Of a stretch of DNA of 64,000 bases, positions 1 through 11,464 are shown in pieces. Location: the NCBI GenBank assembly GCA_020465985.1, contig JAANYP010007201.1:558001-622000 (forward strand), in the 5' to 3' direction. The notes under the pieces are model-generated. The model ran no database searches. It was not told the DNA's origin and was given only the letters and a program-made list of their open reading frames with translations. Position 1 is the stretch's first letter; every line of letters begins with the position of its first letter. The stretch comes from Centrapalus pauciflorus (Eukaryota > Streptophyta > Magnoliopsida > Asterales > Asteraceae). The position numbers and the translations under genes were made by a program.

Positions 1-780
1 GCTTCCAGAAACAAAATCGTTTGGCCTTCTCTGTCATTTGAATTATGCCATCAGAATTTCAATGTTTACTAAAAAAATGCATGATTTCACAAAAGCAGGT
101 ATGGACGGAAGCTTAAATTTGATATGATTGATGATAATAAAGACATTTAACTAATTTTTACATTGAATACGTAACTAAGAATTTTTCACAAAATAAATAA
201 TCAAGTTAATAAACTATATAAACAATAGTCCCCAGAAATACGATGATAATTTATCCATATTTTCAAGAAATCTTCAAATAAATTTGTTTAGCTTCAACGT
301 TTAATCTATATTATGGTAACAGATCGTGTTTATCTATTTATATTCCACTAATAAAAGGAGGACTTAATCAAATAAATATATTTGGACTGATTCTATTAGT
401 TTTAATTGGTTTAGAGTATGAAAAAAAATAATCGAAATATTTTTTTATACCCTCATGAATCATGACACAAGTTCATTGTTCAAAACATTTCCTGCATTTC
501 ATAGGGGTCACAAGCCGGAAAAAAAAAAAAAATTGTAATTCGTAAATCCGAAAATTTTGATGCGTCTGGGAGAAAGTAACGGCACTAGGGAAACGCAGAC
601 ACACAAACATCCCCTTTTAGACCAGCCATCGCTTCCATCAGCAACGATAGTTCAACCAAAAATCCCACCATTTCTCTCTCCTCCGTTGAGCCGCCGTGCC
701 ACTGCCGGAGAGAGAAAAGAAAACCTGTAACGTTGGTTCTTGGGGTATTTCAAATTGATGAGATGATCGATGTTCATTTT
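1..780. other. TPST upstream region
   Basis: AT-rich non-coding DNA without a recognisable gene. The last 150 bases become rich in C/T and GA tracts, as expected for a plant core promoter and 5' leader. I see no unambiguous TATA box and could not place the transcription start. Short ATGs near 755-775 open tiny frames that close quickly, so if the leader starts upstream of them the mRNA has several short upstream ORFs. Confidence 0.5.
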
Positions 781-802
781 CTATTCGATTAGCGGACCCA
801 CC

Positions 803-859
803 ATGATCTTGAACTCTGTCCGGTGGAGTCCCAACAACACAATTCCAGGGAATTTATGA
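803..859 (+). promoter_or_regulatory. Upstream ORF overlapping the TPST start (ATGA)
   Basis: An ATG at 803 in good context (ACCATGA) opens an 18-codon frame whose TGA at 857-859 overlaps the first in-frame TPST ATG at 856 as ATGA. If the leader includes it, ribosomes would end the uORF on the TPST start, favouring termination-reinitiation or reduced translation. The ORF and overlap are seen directly; regulation is inferred. A second in-frame TPST ATG in exon 2, just before the hydrophobic leader, is an alternative start that would weaken the idea. Confidence 0.45.
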
Positions 860-3800
860 GCACAAGATCTCTTCACTCTATGCACAGGTAAACTTCAAAC
901 TCTTAAACCCTAGTATCACGCTCCAGCACACCGACAAACCTCGTTTTCTGGTCTATTTATGTCTTTTCTCTTTATTAGGGTTCGTTTGTTTCAGATATCA
1001 ATAAACTGCAAGACTTTAATTTGGAGATCTGAAAATTTTCCAGAGTAGTATTTGCTAATTGCTGTCTTGTGGGGGTTTTTTTTTGTTTATAAAATTTTGT
1101 TTCAACTTTAAGTTACTTCTCGTGTTGATTGGTTGAAATTGATGATCAGGGATCCTGTGAATGGGGATTGGGGAATGGACCGTGTTGTGAGACTTGCTTT
1201 GCTGCTGATGCTTCTTGCCATAGGTATGCTTTTTTACAGTTAATGTGCAATTACTTTTAAAGAATCTTCTAGAAGATTATTCATCAAAACAAGTTTTTAA
1301 TCCAGTCTGAAAAATATTATGTACCAGGAACTCTACGAACTTCTTGGTTATTATTTATTTATGAAAAATGTTTCTAACTGAGATGTATATCCATATGCCT
1401 ACACATCTTTCTGGGCGTAGATATGTTAGAATAAGGGTTTCTGAATCACGGATATCTTCAAGAATCGTGTATCAATTCACTTTCCGAATTTGATATTTCG
1501 ACCCTTGAATGCCTAGGTTCACGAAATTCAAACTATAGGGATAATTCTTGAAGAACAAATTCGTTTGTGGCATCCAAACGAATTCTGAAAAACTGTCTTC
1601 TGATAATTATGATATTATTTTCTTTTTGTATGTCCAAACTACCGAATGGATAATGTTTTCGGTTAATTGGCGGTTAGGAAAAACAGAAATTATTAAAAGG
1701 ATCCTTCAAGAATAATATATTCCCTCTTAAGGTCCCTTCATTAAATCTGTTTTTGTTCGCCAGGGGCGCTGCCCCTTGGACCCCGCTAGGGGCGCTTCCC
1801 CTAGAACCCCGCAAGGAGGCGCAGCCCCCTTGACCCCCGCCATTTTTGTCACACCGGAATCAGTTTAGATTAATATAAGTGTGCACTCCCGCACCTACTA
1901 ACTTATATTAAAGCTAAAAATGATCTCTTTGACATACTTTATTATTTCCATTATACTAAAATGATAATGTGACACTAAAATCACCAACAAGATATGGAAT
2001 GAAACCATCTTTATTTTGGAGTCTTATGAATGTTGTGGCCATGAAATGTTTAACTGCTCGTGCATTTATATTTATACCATTTGTTCCAATGGTTCTTTGC
2101 TTTTGTTGCAGTTTATCCATCTTCTAGGGCATACGACTTTGAGCATTGTAAAAATTCGGTGAAGCAATGGGCATCTTCTTCCCTTCGCTCCGATACCAAG
2201 GAAAGTCATGTTCTCAAGGAATTGCTGTTTTTTCTTCATGTCCCAAGAACGGGAGGGCGAACTTATTTTCATTGGTAACTTTCATTTGCCTTTCTGCAGC
2301 ATACAGTTAAGCATTTGGTTTTGTAAGTATGACCATATAAAGAATCTTTTGTGGCTTTGCTTCATATTCACAGCTTTCTGAAGAAACTGTACTCTAGTGC
2401 TCTAGAATGCCCACGATCTTATGATAAGTTGCGGTTTGATCCCCGGTAAGTTTTATAATTTTTAACAGTTATTGGTTTATTGATTTATCACTGAAAAACA
2501 AACGACAATTGTTATTTTCTATTTTACTATGATAGAAGCACTGATAAAATGCATGCAATTGTTTTTGTCACCTATTATCTGCTCAGTTGTCTGGGGCGGT
2601 ATTTCAAACTTTTGGCATTCCCATGGTAGCCCTTGAATGCTCGGTTGTAGGACCAGTGTTTTCTCATGGTAGTGTGACACCAAGAATCGATATTAATTCT
2701 TCACCACTTTGCCTAAACTGAAGGTGGACCAAAATATTAAACACGACATGAACTGCATTGATGATATTGAGAAAAGAATTCATGAAACGTTGTGTGCTTG
2801 AGAGTCTCTGATAAGTAAGTTTATTAAGATCTTATGCTTGTTTCAAATTGTTATTGTTTGTGTTCTTGTGCAGCAAACCTGATTGCAGGCTATTGGTAAC
2901 TCATGACGACTATAGTATGATGTCCAAACTTCCCAGGGAAAAAACTTCAGTAGTAACAATTCTCAGGAACCCCATAGAGCGTGTTTTTAGTACTTACGAA
3001 TTTTCGATAGAGGTAGCCGCTAGGTTTCTGGTGCATCCCAACTTGACATCAGTCATAAACATGGCTGGACGAGTGCGCTCAAAGAATGGTGGTATAAGCA
3101 CGCTTGACATTTGGCCATGGAAGTATTTGGTTCCTTGGATGAGGGAGGATCTTTTCTCTCGGGTATGTTGTCTGTGTATTTAAAAACATTTACCTTGGAA
3201 AATGATATCATTTATCGACTATCTTCTGATTTTTAGCCCAAAAAAAGTTTGGGTTTTTTTTGCTACAGCCTACAAGTGGATGTAGGTATAGGGTGATATA
3301 TGTCTTATATGAATCAAATAGTCGTATTCAAATTTCTTGTTTCAAAGATCCCATATTCAAATTTCTAGATTTTCTTAGTTCCAGTGTCATGGATTATAGG
3401 TGATGGATGGTCCCACTATTTAGTTGATCTAAGTAAATAGTTATATTATTTTTATACTCTTCTCAAGAATATTATTGTTCCAATTGATGCAGCTGATGAA
3501 TCTGTTTGCTTTGATGTAATGAGCAGCGAGATGCCAGAAAGAGAATGGGTCCACCTTATGTTTATGGGAATGACACATATGACATGAAAGAAATGGTCAT
3601 GCCATTACATGAGTACATTAATCACCCTGTAGCTTTGGACCTTGTTCACAATGGTGCCACATTTCAGGTATGAACAAATAGAATTTTTATCAGCCAGGTA
3701 GATTGAGCTTAATCATATCAGTATTATTAAAGTCAAGTAATCACTGAAATCGGTCACACTTGAATTTTACTGTTGCTGTCACATTTGAGCGAGGATAAAA

Positions 3801-6800
3801 AAAATCCTTCCTATTTAATCAATCTTGTGTTAATGTGTAGAATAGAAGAAAAAATATCTGCTTGCCAACAAAATGTTATGACAAGTGTTTTTGGTAAAGG
3901 TTGCAGGCTTGACGAACAATTCAAAAATTCGAGGGGCGCACGAACTGCGCCAGTGTGTAGTAACCCATCAGATTCTTGGAAAATATGTGCTTGAAGTTGC
4001 AAAGGTAATAACAAAGGGTGCTGTTTGTTGTCCCAATAATTGAAGAGTCAGTTTCATCCATATAACCAATGACCTCTATCTTATTGTATAATGGTGGTTC
4101 TTGCAGAAAAGGCTGGACGACATGCTATATGTTGGGATCACAGAAGACCACAGAGAATCTGCCACAATGTTTGCAAATGTGGTTGGTGCGCAAGTTATCT
4201 CTCAGTTGCTGACATCATCTGTGGATAACAACACATCAGGTATAATGCAATAGATATTTGTTTCACCCTGTTACCTACAGTTTGGTTTATATGTTTCCCA
4301 CTATAGCTCTTGTCCTAGTTACCTTATGCCCAATGTTCATACCTTTTGTTAAAATCTGACATTATTCCTAATAACCATTAGCACATCATTGAAAGGGTAA
4401 ACTGGTCAAGTCACTTCGTTTTTGCCAAGCAAGTAGGGTTGGTGAAAATGTTCCGCTGGCCAGACCTGTACTGGACCCCACAAGCATTGCAGAACATTTT
4501 TTATCCCATTTTATCTTCTCTCACCATGGAGTTTTAGTCATCTCACAATGGATGCATTTTGAAGTCATTAACAAATTGCTGAGTATTCTCTTCTTCCCCT
4601 TGTGGAGAGGAATTAGTAGAGTGACTTGGACCAGAGACTGGCTTGGTTTGAGTTCTTACAGGAAGGATATTTTGGTTTCAAAGGAGACTACCTTACTGGT
4701 GTATGCAACGTTGAAGGACTGAATAAAGGCTAGGTGTCTTGTAGGAACTGGGCATTGGGTACAACTTTTGTTCTTCCACTAAAGTTGGTGGTTGCGGTTT
4801 ATAGTTGAGATTTGAAGGCTTCTTCGTTAAGAACATTTTGAAATTTTGGTTAACAAGTTTTTGCATTCTAGGGGAAAAAAGCCCAACAAGCATATATTTC
4901 AAAAACAAGTACAACACATGAGTTCCTTACATAACAAACAAGGAAAAGAAAAGACAAAACTGTATAGCAATTAAGAAGTTTGAGGTGAATATTCAATCAT
5001 ACATGCAAGAATCGTTCTAAATTATAAGGATGAAAGGGTGTATTATATTTGCATCTTAACTCTTTAAGTACACCAAGTAAAACAACTTTGTTCCACTTGT
5101 TGCAAAACTCGCTTGGCGATTGTTGGCCAGCCGGGAAGTAGCGACTAATTGGTTTAGGGTGGTGTAGTCGGGGAGTAGTCCGAATGGAATTTTTAGACTT
5201 TCAGTCTGTAAATTTCAGAATTATACATTCAACATGTTCATAAATACTCAAATATAAATATAAATATCGATAGCACCCAAGAAATATGTTTAGTAACATT
5301 CAAATATAAATAAGAGTCTACATACCAAATACTCTTTTGTTTTGACTTTCTGGTTTGCGACTAAACCTAGCCTATGCAGTTAATAGCGTCTCGCGGTCCA
5401 ATAGCGGTCAAGACCGCTATTTGCTATCGCGGTTATTGCGGTGATATATCGGTGATATAGCGGTATATTATTTATATATATATAATCATAATCATAGACA
5501 TAAAGAACATAATATGAAGAACTAAAATCCTAAAGAACATAAACATAAAGAACAAAAGTCATAAAGAACTAAAATCATAAAGGTCATAGAATCGAACACA
5601 TTAAACAAACAAAGATAAACAAGATATAGCATTACTTTATAAAGTATTAAACAAAGTATTAAAGATTTAACAAAATATAGCTTAAAGAATGATCGATCTG
5701 GACTGCTCCTCCAAATAGCGGTACTAAATAGCGGTAAATAGCGCCGCTATTCGCGGAACCGCTATTTAGCACCGCTATTTAGGACCGCTATTTTTTCAAG
5801 GACCGCTAACCGCTATAGCACCGCTATAGCGCCGCTGCAATTAACTGCCCAGAACCTAGCTGTGTAATCAAGAACCAGCAAAATGGTTAGCAAAATCGTA
5901 TATGGATCAAGAGAGCAACCTGGAATCTAGAGTTTTGACCGAGAATGGATCTGATTTTGACCTTCACAGCGTCTGTCTAGCGCGAATGGAGAGAGCAACC
6001 TGGAATCGAGCTGCTTTACCCAACCTCCTTTTAAGTTTTAATCTCTCGATTTAAAATTTGACCAGTTTTGACTGAATTACTCCGATTATGCAATGCGTAT
6101 CTTTGCTGACCGCCTAGCCTAGCCGCTCATTAATTGGCCGACTCGGCCGATTTGTACGACACTGCTCATAGGTAAGTTAAGTAGGGGTGTGTAACTCGGA
6201 ACAGTACCAGATAACCAATGGAAACTGAACCAGGATCTATGCAGTATTGCAGTTAATAGCAGCGCTATAGCGTTGCTATAGTTAGCGGAGGTTTAGGAAA
6301 TAGCGGTCCCGCTATTAGCAGCGCTATGTACCTCTATATGGATGCAATTTTGGATAAAATAGCGGTCAAAATAGCGCCAAGGAACCTAGGTTGGGCTATT
6401 TATGACTTTAATTATATCTTTTGTACAACATTTTATCATTTTAATTATATATATGTATTATGTTATGTTTTTTATACAACTTATGATTTTAATTATATAG
6501 ATGTGTTATGTTATGTATTTATATAACCTTTTATGATTTTAATTATATGTATGTATTATGTTATGTTCTTATATAACCTTTTATGAATTTAATTTTATAC
6601 ATACATGCATACATACCCTGCACATGTCCTTTGACCATGGTTACGCAATTTACCTCCTCCACTTTGGCCGTGGGACCGGTCAGTGGGCCCCCAGAGGGTT
6701 TTTACTTTTTACACACACACACATACATACATATTTATATATGTGTGTGTGTGTATTATGTTATGTTTTAATATAACCTTTTATGAATTTAATTTTGTGC

Positions 6801-8602
6801 ATGCATACATACATACATACATACATATATGTGTGTGTGTGTGTGTGTGTGCACATCCATATACATAGAGATACATATACACATACATAGCATATACATA
6901 CATATACATATACATACATATGTATATACACATACATAGCATATACATACATATACATAGATACACACACACACACATATATGGGTGAGCTTCAATGGAG
7001 AACCAGTGTTTATCGGAGAACCCTGGAGACCCACAATGCATTGCAAAAGAAAGCATCGTGCATCACATAGGAGCTATTGTACACCATATAAAAGGGATTG
7101 TGCATCACATATGAGCTACATATATAAACCGTTATATAACCGCTATACCACCGCGATAATCGCTATAGCAAATAGCAGCTCTTGACCGCTATTTGATTTT
7201 CTACCGTGATAACTGCAGACTATACAGTACAGTACACTGTACCATTTGGTCTAACTGTTGATATTTTCTCAAAATTTTGAACAGTTGTAATCAATTTTAG
7301 AGTTAGAAGTTTTGCTTTCAAAAGTCAAAGTCTGACTTCTAATAGAGAATTGACTCATTGAGGCAATAACTTTTATATTAGTGATCACGCATGTTCAATT
7401 GATACATTTTTCTTATTAAAATATTTGTTTTCTGATTACATCTTGTTCCTTATGGGTTATATAGCTTCTTCTGAAATACATTACTGCACGTGATGCAGAA
7501 CAGGGTCCTTCATTTTCTGATTCAAGCATTGTTACAACTGATGATCAGGTAAACAAGTGGTTGACTTTTTAGTAACTGTAAAGTTCAAGTGTGTTATATT
7601 CTAAGTTTGTGTTGATGATGACTTAACTCGCATGCATAAAGGATAATAGTTCATCAGCTGCTGAAGCAAAATACGAAAATGTACGTTCTTTTCACATCAC
7701 TTGTTTTTTGGTACGCTAATTTGTTCAAATATGAATGACACATTAGATTTAATAAGAGACTAAATAGAGTTTTTATCTTGTTAGATGACTGTGGGCAAAC
7801 TTATGGAAACCTATGGTACCTGCATTTCTTCACTAAGATCATCCCAATCACAACGACGTACTGCTTCTTTGAAAAGAATCTCCCCGGCAAATTTTACAAG
7901 GAAGGTATGCTCTATATTTTCCCTTGCATCCTTCTTTATGAAAATATCTTATTATAGATAACACATAACAAAGCCTGTGATCATTCAAGCTAACAGTCAG
8001 CATCAGGTTATCATTGTTTTGTCAGAACTTGACATGTTCACTAATATTATAATTCTGATAAGTGCAGGCACGTCAACATGTACCTGATGCGCTTCTCAAA
8101 GAAATCATTTCGCTTAACAGTCTCGACATCGAACTCTATAAGTATGCCAAGGAAATATTTCGAAAGCAGCATCAGATCATGGAACAGAAGTTGCTTGATT
8201 CTGTCTCCTCACTCGTATTTTCCTTCCCTTCTTTTAGGAAAATTGATTTTGTCTTAAAAGTTTTCATTCTGGATTTCATGTCTCAATGGAAAAGATCTAT
8301 ACCTGTTTCACTCTCAAAACTTCTTGGTGCGTTTTTATGGGGCTTATTTTTTTTGTGATAATTATTATTATTATTTTCCATCTCATGGCAGTTCCAGATT
8401 TAGTAGAGTTTAAATTGTGACAGTGATGAAGCATAGATTTTGACTTATTTACATGTATGAATTGCAGGAGAAATGGCACATGATGCCTAACACCATTGAA
8501 CCTACACGGACAGTCACTTATTTTTTTGTGTTCGTGTGTTTGCTTATCTTCATTTGCTTCTATATAAGTGCAAAAAGAAGAGTCTCTAAAGTTAAGGTAT
8601 GA
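856..8602 (+). CDS. TPST: Tyrosylprotein sulfotransferase (plant TPST type)
   Basis: Golgi enzyme that transfers sulfate from PAPS to tyrosines of secreted peptide precursors (PSK, PSY and RGF classes in Arabidopsis). Exons: 856-887, 1150-1223, 2112-2274, 2374-2445, 2874-3162, 3527-3667, 3900-4004, 4107-4239, 7499-7548, 7642-7680, 7785-7904, 8068-8326, 8468-8602, about 536 aa. Visible signals: a hydrophobic leader MDRVVRLALLLMLLAI, the 5'-phosphosulfate-binding loop FFLHVPRTGGRT, the LRNPIERVFSTYEF segment like the 3'-phosphate site, the conserved STLDIWPWKYLVPWM block, and a C-terminal membrane span with a basic KRRVSKVK tail. All junctions keep frame except exon 12 to 13: exon 12 ends in phase 1, but the membrane-span frame needs phase 0. 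Exon 12 also holds about 30 extra residues that may be a missed intron. Intron 8 (3.26 kb) is full of transposon debris. Confidence 0.9.
904..912 (+). promoter_or_regulatory. Telo-box-like AAACCCTAG in TPST intron 1
   Basis: AAACCCTAG lies just inside the first intron of TPST. Telo-boxes near transcription starts are common in plant genes of growing tissue and are bound by telobox-binding factors. Only the match is seen; function is inferred and a chance match is possible. Confidence 0.3.
1424..1989. mobile_element. Solo LTR in TPST intron 2
   Basis: A 566-bp TG...CA unit starting TGTTAGAATAAGG and ending CACCAACA, flanked by the perfect 5-bp duplication AGATA (1419-1423 and 1990-1994). This is what LTR-LTR recombination leaves behind. 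Near 1760-1850 it carries a GC-rich stretch built on repeats of GGGGCGCTGCCCC-like text, which reappears at about 59858 in the MON1 gene. No coding sequence. The short LTR suggests a Copia-type parent, which is inferred. It lies between exons 2 and 3 of TPST. Confidence 0.75.
4390..4900 (-). pseudogene. Decayed GATA zinc-finger gene fragment, antisense in TPST intron 8
   Basis: Read on the minus strand, 4870 to about 4700 resembles the start of the last exon of the GATA gene at 29350: both have NQ/RQ-x-KF, a KPQ-P run, K-x-YPMP and PS-x-x-SVL-x-R. Further on, the zinc finger is recognisable at about 4556-4450 (KC-IHC-EMTKTP, then CNACGVQYRSG) but is broken by a lost codon, an in-frame TGA after TPW, and a frameshift between the two cysteine pairs. 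Just before the coding part, a TTGTTGGGC...CCCTAG stretch resembles the parent intron end (TTCTTGGGTG...CTCCAG), so this is a copy at the DNA level and not a processed mRNA. It cannot encode a working protein. Confidence 0.8.
5105..5371. other. TPST intron 8 segment, possible old TIR element edge
   Basis: GC-richer sequence with CGCTTGGCGATTG and GGCCAGCCGGG-like text loosely mirrors an inverted segment near 6095-6160 (CCGCCTAGCC, GGCCGACTCGGCC). Together they may be the worn ends of one older element into which the hAT-like element at 5372 inserted. The similarity is weak and no target duplication was found. Confidence 0.25.
5372..5852. mobile_element. hAT-like MITE with clustered ATAGCGG/CCGCTAT motifs
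   Basis: Inverted ends (CTATGCAGTTAA on the left; TTAACTGCCCAG on the right) flanked by the perfect 8-bp duplication AACCTAGC (5364-5371 and 5853-5860), the length expected of hAT elements. The 481-bp interior holds about eleven copies of ATAGCGG or its complement near the two ends, like the subterminal transposase-binding arrays of hAT elements. No ORF. The superfamily call rests on the 8-bp duplication and motif layout, not on a transposase match. Confidence 0.7.
6400..6800. repeat. AT-rich minisatellite, about 55-60 bp unit
   Basis: Several tandem copies of a unit containing CTTTTATGATTTTAATTATA and TGTATTATGTTATGTT run from about 6400 to 6600; another copy sits at about 6755-6795 beyond a GC-richer insert. 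Several reading frames cross it, but their proteins are low-complexity and are not genes. Confidence 0.65.
6700..6982. repeat. CA/TG and ATACAT microsatellite block
   Basis: Runs of (CA)n, (TG)n and ATACAT or ACATATAC repeats. The frames across it on both strands translate to Y/V/C/M or H/T/I strings typical of microsatellite translation. It borders a GGGTGAG-type element terminus at 6983. Confidence 0.85.
6983..7110. mobile_element. Truncated element with GGGTGAG...GGAGAACC terminus
   Basis: Directly after a CA/TA microsatellite the sequence reads GGGTGAGCTTCAATGGAGA followed by ACC, nearly the same as the left end of the element at 18872. It continues with the same GTGCATCACAT-type motif. 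No matching right end is present, so it is a partial copy. Superfamily unknown. Confidence 0.5.
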
Positions 8603-9524
8603 AAATTTTGGTTTAATGGAAGTTATATAAGCAATACAGGGATAAACTTTCTATAGGAAATGAACTTCAACGGCACCCATCTGTGGTCAAGTTGCCAGTT
8701 TTTTCTTACTCGGACTGAAGCAATTTCAGTGAAACAAAGAAATTTTGGAAGCGTAAGAATGCATAGACTGGATCATTGGTAATTTTGGGCTGGGTTGGAG
8801 GATAGAAAAAATTGTTGTATGCATTCAAGTTTTATGCAGTATTGGTACTTTGTTATGTCTGACTTTGTTTATTAAAGTGATGGAAGTTGAACATTTATAT
8901 CCTTTTCTCCCCATCCTTTCTGCTTTTGACTTTGTCTAAAGATTATGAAAATGAAGTTTTGAGTTTGTTACATTGAGTTCAGCAAGTGGAAATGTGAATG
9001 CAGAAAGACAGTGTTGGCTATAATTGCAAAGTACAGCCTTTCGTTCCTTTTGCATATTTGAATAGTATATTCATAACAAAATGTAACACCATACGCACAT
9101 TTTGTATATCCAAGCCTTGCCTTAGCGGACAACTAATAAAAAACTTAACAAATTACACGTGTGTGCATGGGGTGGGGGAGAGTCTTTGCTTAGTCGTCAA
9201 AAAATAATAATAAAAGTTTAGGAAAAAAGAAAGATTGTCCAGAACCTTAATATTGTGATGGATAAAACATTAAGCAAGGTGTTACAAATGATATTGGAAC
9301 TCTTTTACAAATGAGGACAGTAGTTGTTCTTGTAACACCTTGATCTTGATTAGGTAAATCTTACATGTACAAAAGTAAATATTGGTTTTGTTTGGGGGAC
9401 CACAAAAGTAGTACTAGAATGGATACCTTGGAAAGTTGTTCGTCTAGATTGATCCTCAAAACATTAAGCTCCAATTAACCAAAAATAGCTTTTAAACTTG
9501 AGCTTTAAAAAGTCAAAAAGCTAA
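8603..9524. other. TPST 3' flank
   Basis: 3' UTR and downstream DNA with no further gene. It contains a perfect 13-bp inverted repeat, CAAGGTGTTACAA at 9275-9287 and its complement at 9330-9342, separated by 42 bases. No poly(A) site could be fixed. Confidence 0.5.
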
Positions 9525-9895
9525 GGTTGCGTTTAGTTAACGAAAACTAGTCATTTTTCAATTTCAGTTTTCAAGTTATAGTTTTTAGGAAAAAAAACAA
9601 GGGTTTCTATGAAAAGTGAAAACTTGTTTAGATGATGAAGTTTTTGTTTTTAGAAAAATAAGATGAGTGATTATAAAATAAAAAAATAGGATAGGTGATG
9701 GAAAAGTATGAGAGAGAAAGAGAGTATTATAAAGAAATAGGGTAGGTAATAGAAAAGTAAGAGAGAGAATACGAAATGTGGTATTTTAAAAAGTGAAATG
9801 AAAATTTATGAAATTGTTGTTAAGTAAACAAGTTTTCATTTTTGTTGAAAGGTGAGATGAAAATTTTGAAAAATTTTCGGTAACTAAACGCAACC
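9525..9895. mobile_element. Harbinger/Tourist-like MITE (GGTTGCGTTTAG family)
   Basis: A 371-bp element with inverted ends GGTTGCGTTTAGTTAACGAA and its near-complement at the right, ending CGCAACC. It is flanked by the 3-bp duplication TAA (9522-9524, 9896-9898), the TWA site of PIF/Harbinger elements. Non-coding. Relatives lie at 30818-31142 and 42155-42483, and a single end at 58285. Confidence 0.75.
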
Positions 9896-10293
9896 TAAAG
9901 CTTCCTAAAACTCTTAGCCAAACGTAGCCGACATGTGTCTTCTTTTCTTTTTGAGTAAATTACAAAAATGATCATTGTGGTTTGGTCAAAATTATGGATA
10001 TGATTAATGTTTTAAAAATCAAACAAACGGTCCCTCAAAACACTATTTAATTGAAAATTTTGTCTTTCTTTTTGTTAACTTTTTTTAAATGACGATTTCG
10101 TTCTTTTCTCAGTAACAATTTTGGTCCCTCAACTATGTAATTTATTTTTTGTTTAGTCATTTTCATAAATTTTTAGTTTCTTTAAATTTTAAATGTTAAT
10201 TTAAAAAATTAATTATTATTATTTATACATTTTTATTTTATAAAATATATTTATCTTATATTTCATTTAGTATAAAATATTTATACATTTCTA

Positions 10294-10388
<95 letters not shown>
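10294..10388. repeat. (TA)n microsatellite, left of embedded element
   Basis: About 95 bp of pure TA dinucleotide, ending exactly at the terminus of the element at 10389. A second TA tract starts exactly at the other terminus (11467). Confidence 0.95.
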
Positions 10389-10392
<4 letters not shown>

Positions 10393-11464
10393 TGGGATCA
10401 TTGCAGAACCTTAATTTAGTGCAGAACCATAGAACCAATCTAAACCATTAGATTATAATATAACACTAGGGATAAGATGGTAATTATACAATTAACATTG
10501 AATTAATAGCAGCCTACCAAGTTTGACTGTCCACTTTGACTTTTTTTTACTCTTTTAATATATAATGGACATGCAGTGTTGCATTGACGTTAAATATACG
10601 ATATCAAAGTGTTCATTCGATATCGAATGATCTCATGATCTCACCATGATATATTGCATCGTGGTCTGAGTAAAAATTTTTTTACGAAAAATAAAAAAAT
10701 ATATATCATAATCGTTCTCGTTAAATCCACCAACTTTGACTACTAATTGTGACTATTATTTTGGCTCTGTTAGTAATGAACGTATATGCAATGTTGCATT
10801 GACGTTAAATATACGATATCAAAGTGTTCATTCGATATCGAATGATCTCATGATCTCACCATGATATATTGCATCGTGGTCTGGGTAAAATTTTTTTTAC
10901 GAAAAATAAAAAATATATATCATAACCGTTCTCGTTAAATCCACCAACTTTGTCTACTAATTGTGACTATTATTTTAGCTCTGTTAATAATGAGCGTATA
11001 TGCAGTGTTGCATTGACGTTAAATATATGATATCAAAGTGTTCATTCGATATCGAATGATCTCATTATCTCACCATGATATATTGCATCGTGATCTGGGT
11101 AATTTTTTTTTTACGAAAAATAAACACGTAAAATTTTTTCGAAAAAAATATATCATGACCGGTCTCGTTTTAAAGAGTATAAAATTCTCGTTTTTATGGT
11201 ATAAATTTTTTGATTTAAAAATTAATAATATTAATGTTATTTTAATTTAAAGAAAAAGGATATTTATTTTGCTAATGTCAATCTTTTTGCTATTTCCAAT
11301 CTTTTCCTTTTTTACCCCTCCAAGAATTAAAATATCACTATTACCAATATTTTTTTCACTAATTCCAAACTTAACTCTTTTAATAAGACCATTAGATTAT
11401 TCTAATCTATGGACGGTATTGGTTCTACAGTTCTACACTAAATTTAGGTTCTGCAATGATCCCA

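Larger units (their letters stand above)
6246..7220. mobile_element. Second hAT-like element of the same family, filled with later repeats
   Basis: Both ends carry GCAGTTA-type termini with ATAGCGG/CCGCTAT clusters (6249-6390 and 7130-7210) matching the element at 5372. Flanks read TATGCAGT (left) and TATACAGT (right), an imperfect 8-bp duplication (7 of 8). The interior is mostly a minisatellite, TA/CA repeats and part of a GGGTGAG-type element. Boundaries are less certain than for the first copy. Confidence 0.55.

Noticed and set aside
6761..7056. Overlapping minus-strand frames of 71-91 codons rich in Y, V, C and M
   Set aside because: They are translations of CA/TG and ATACAT microsatellites; no real protein features.
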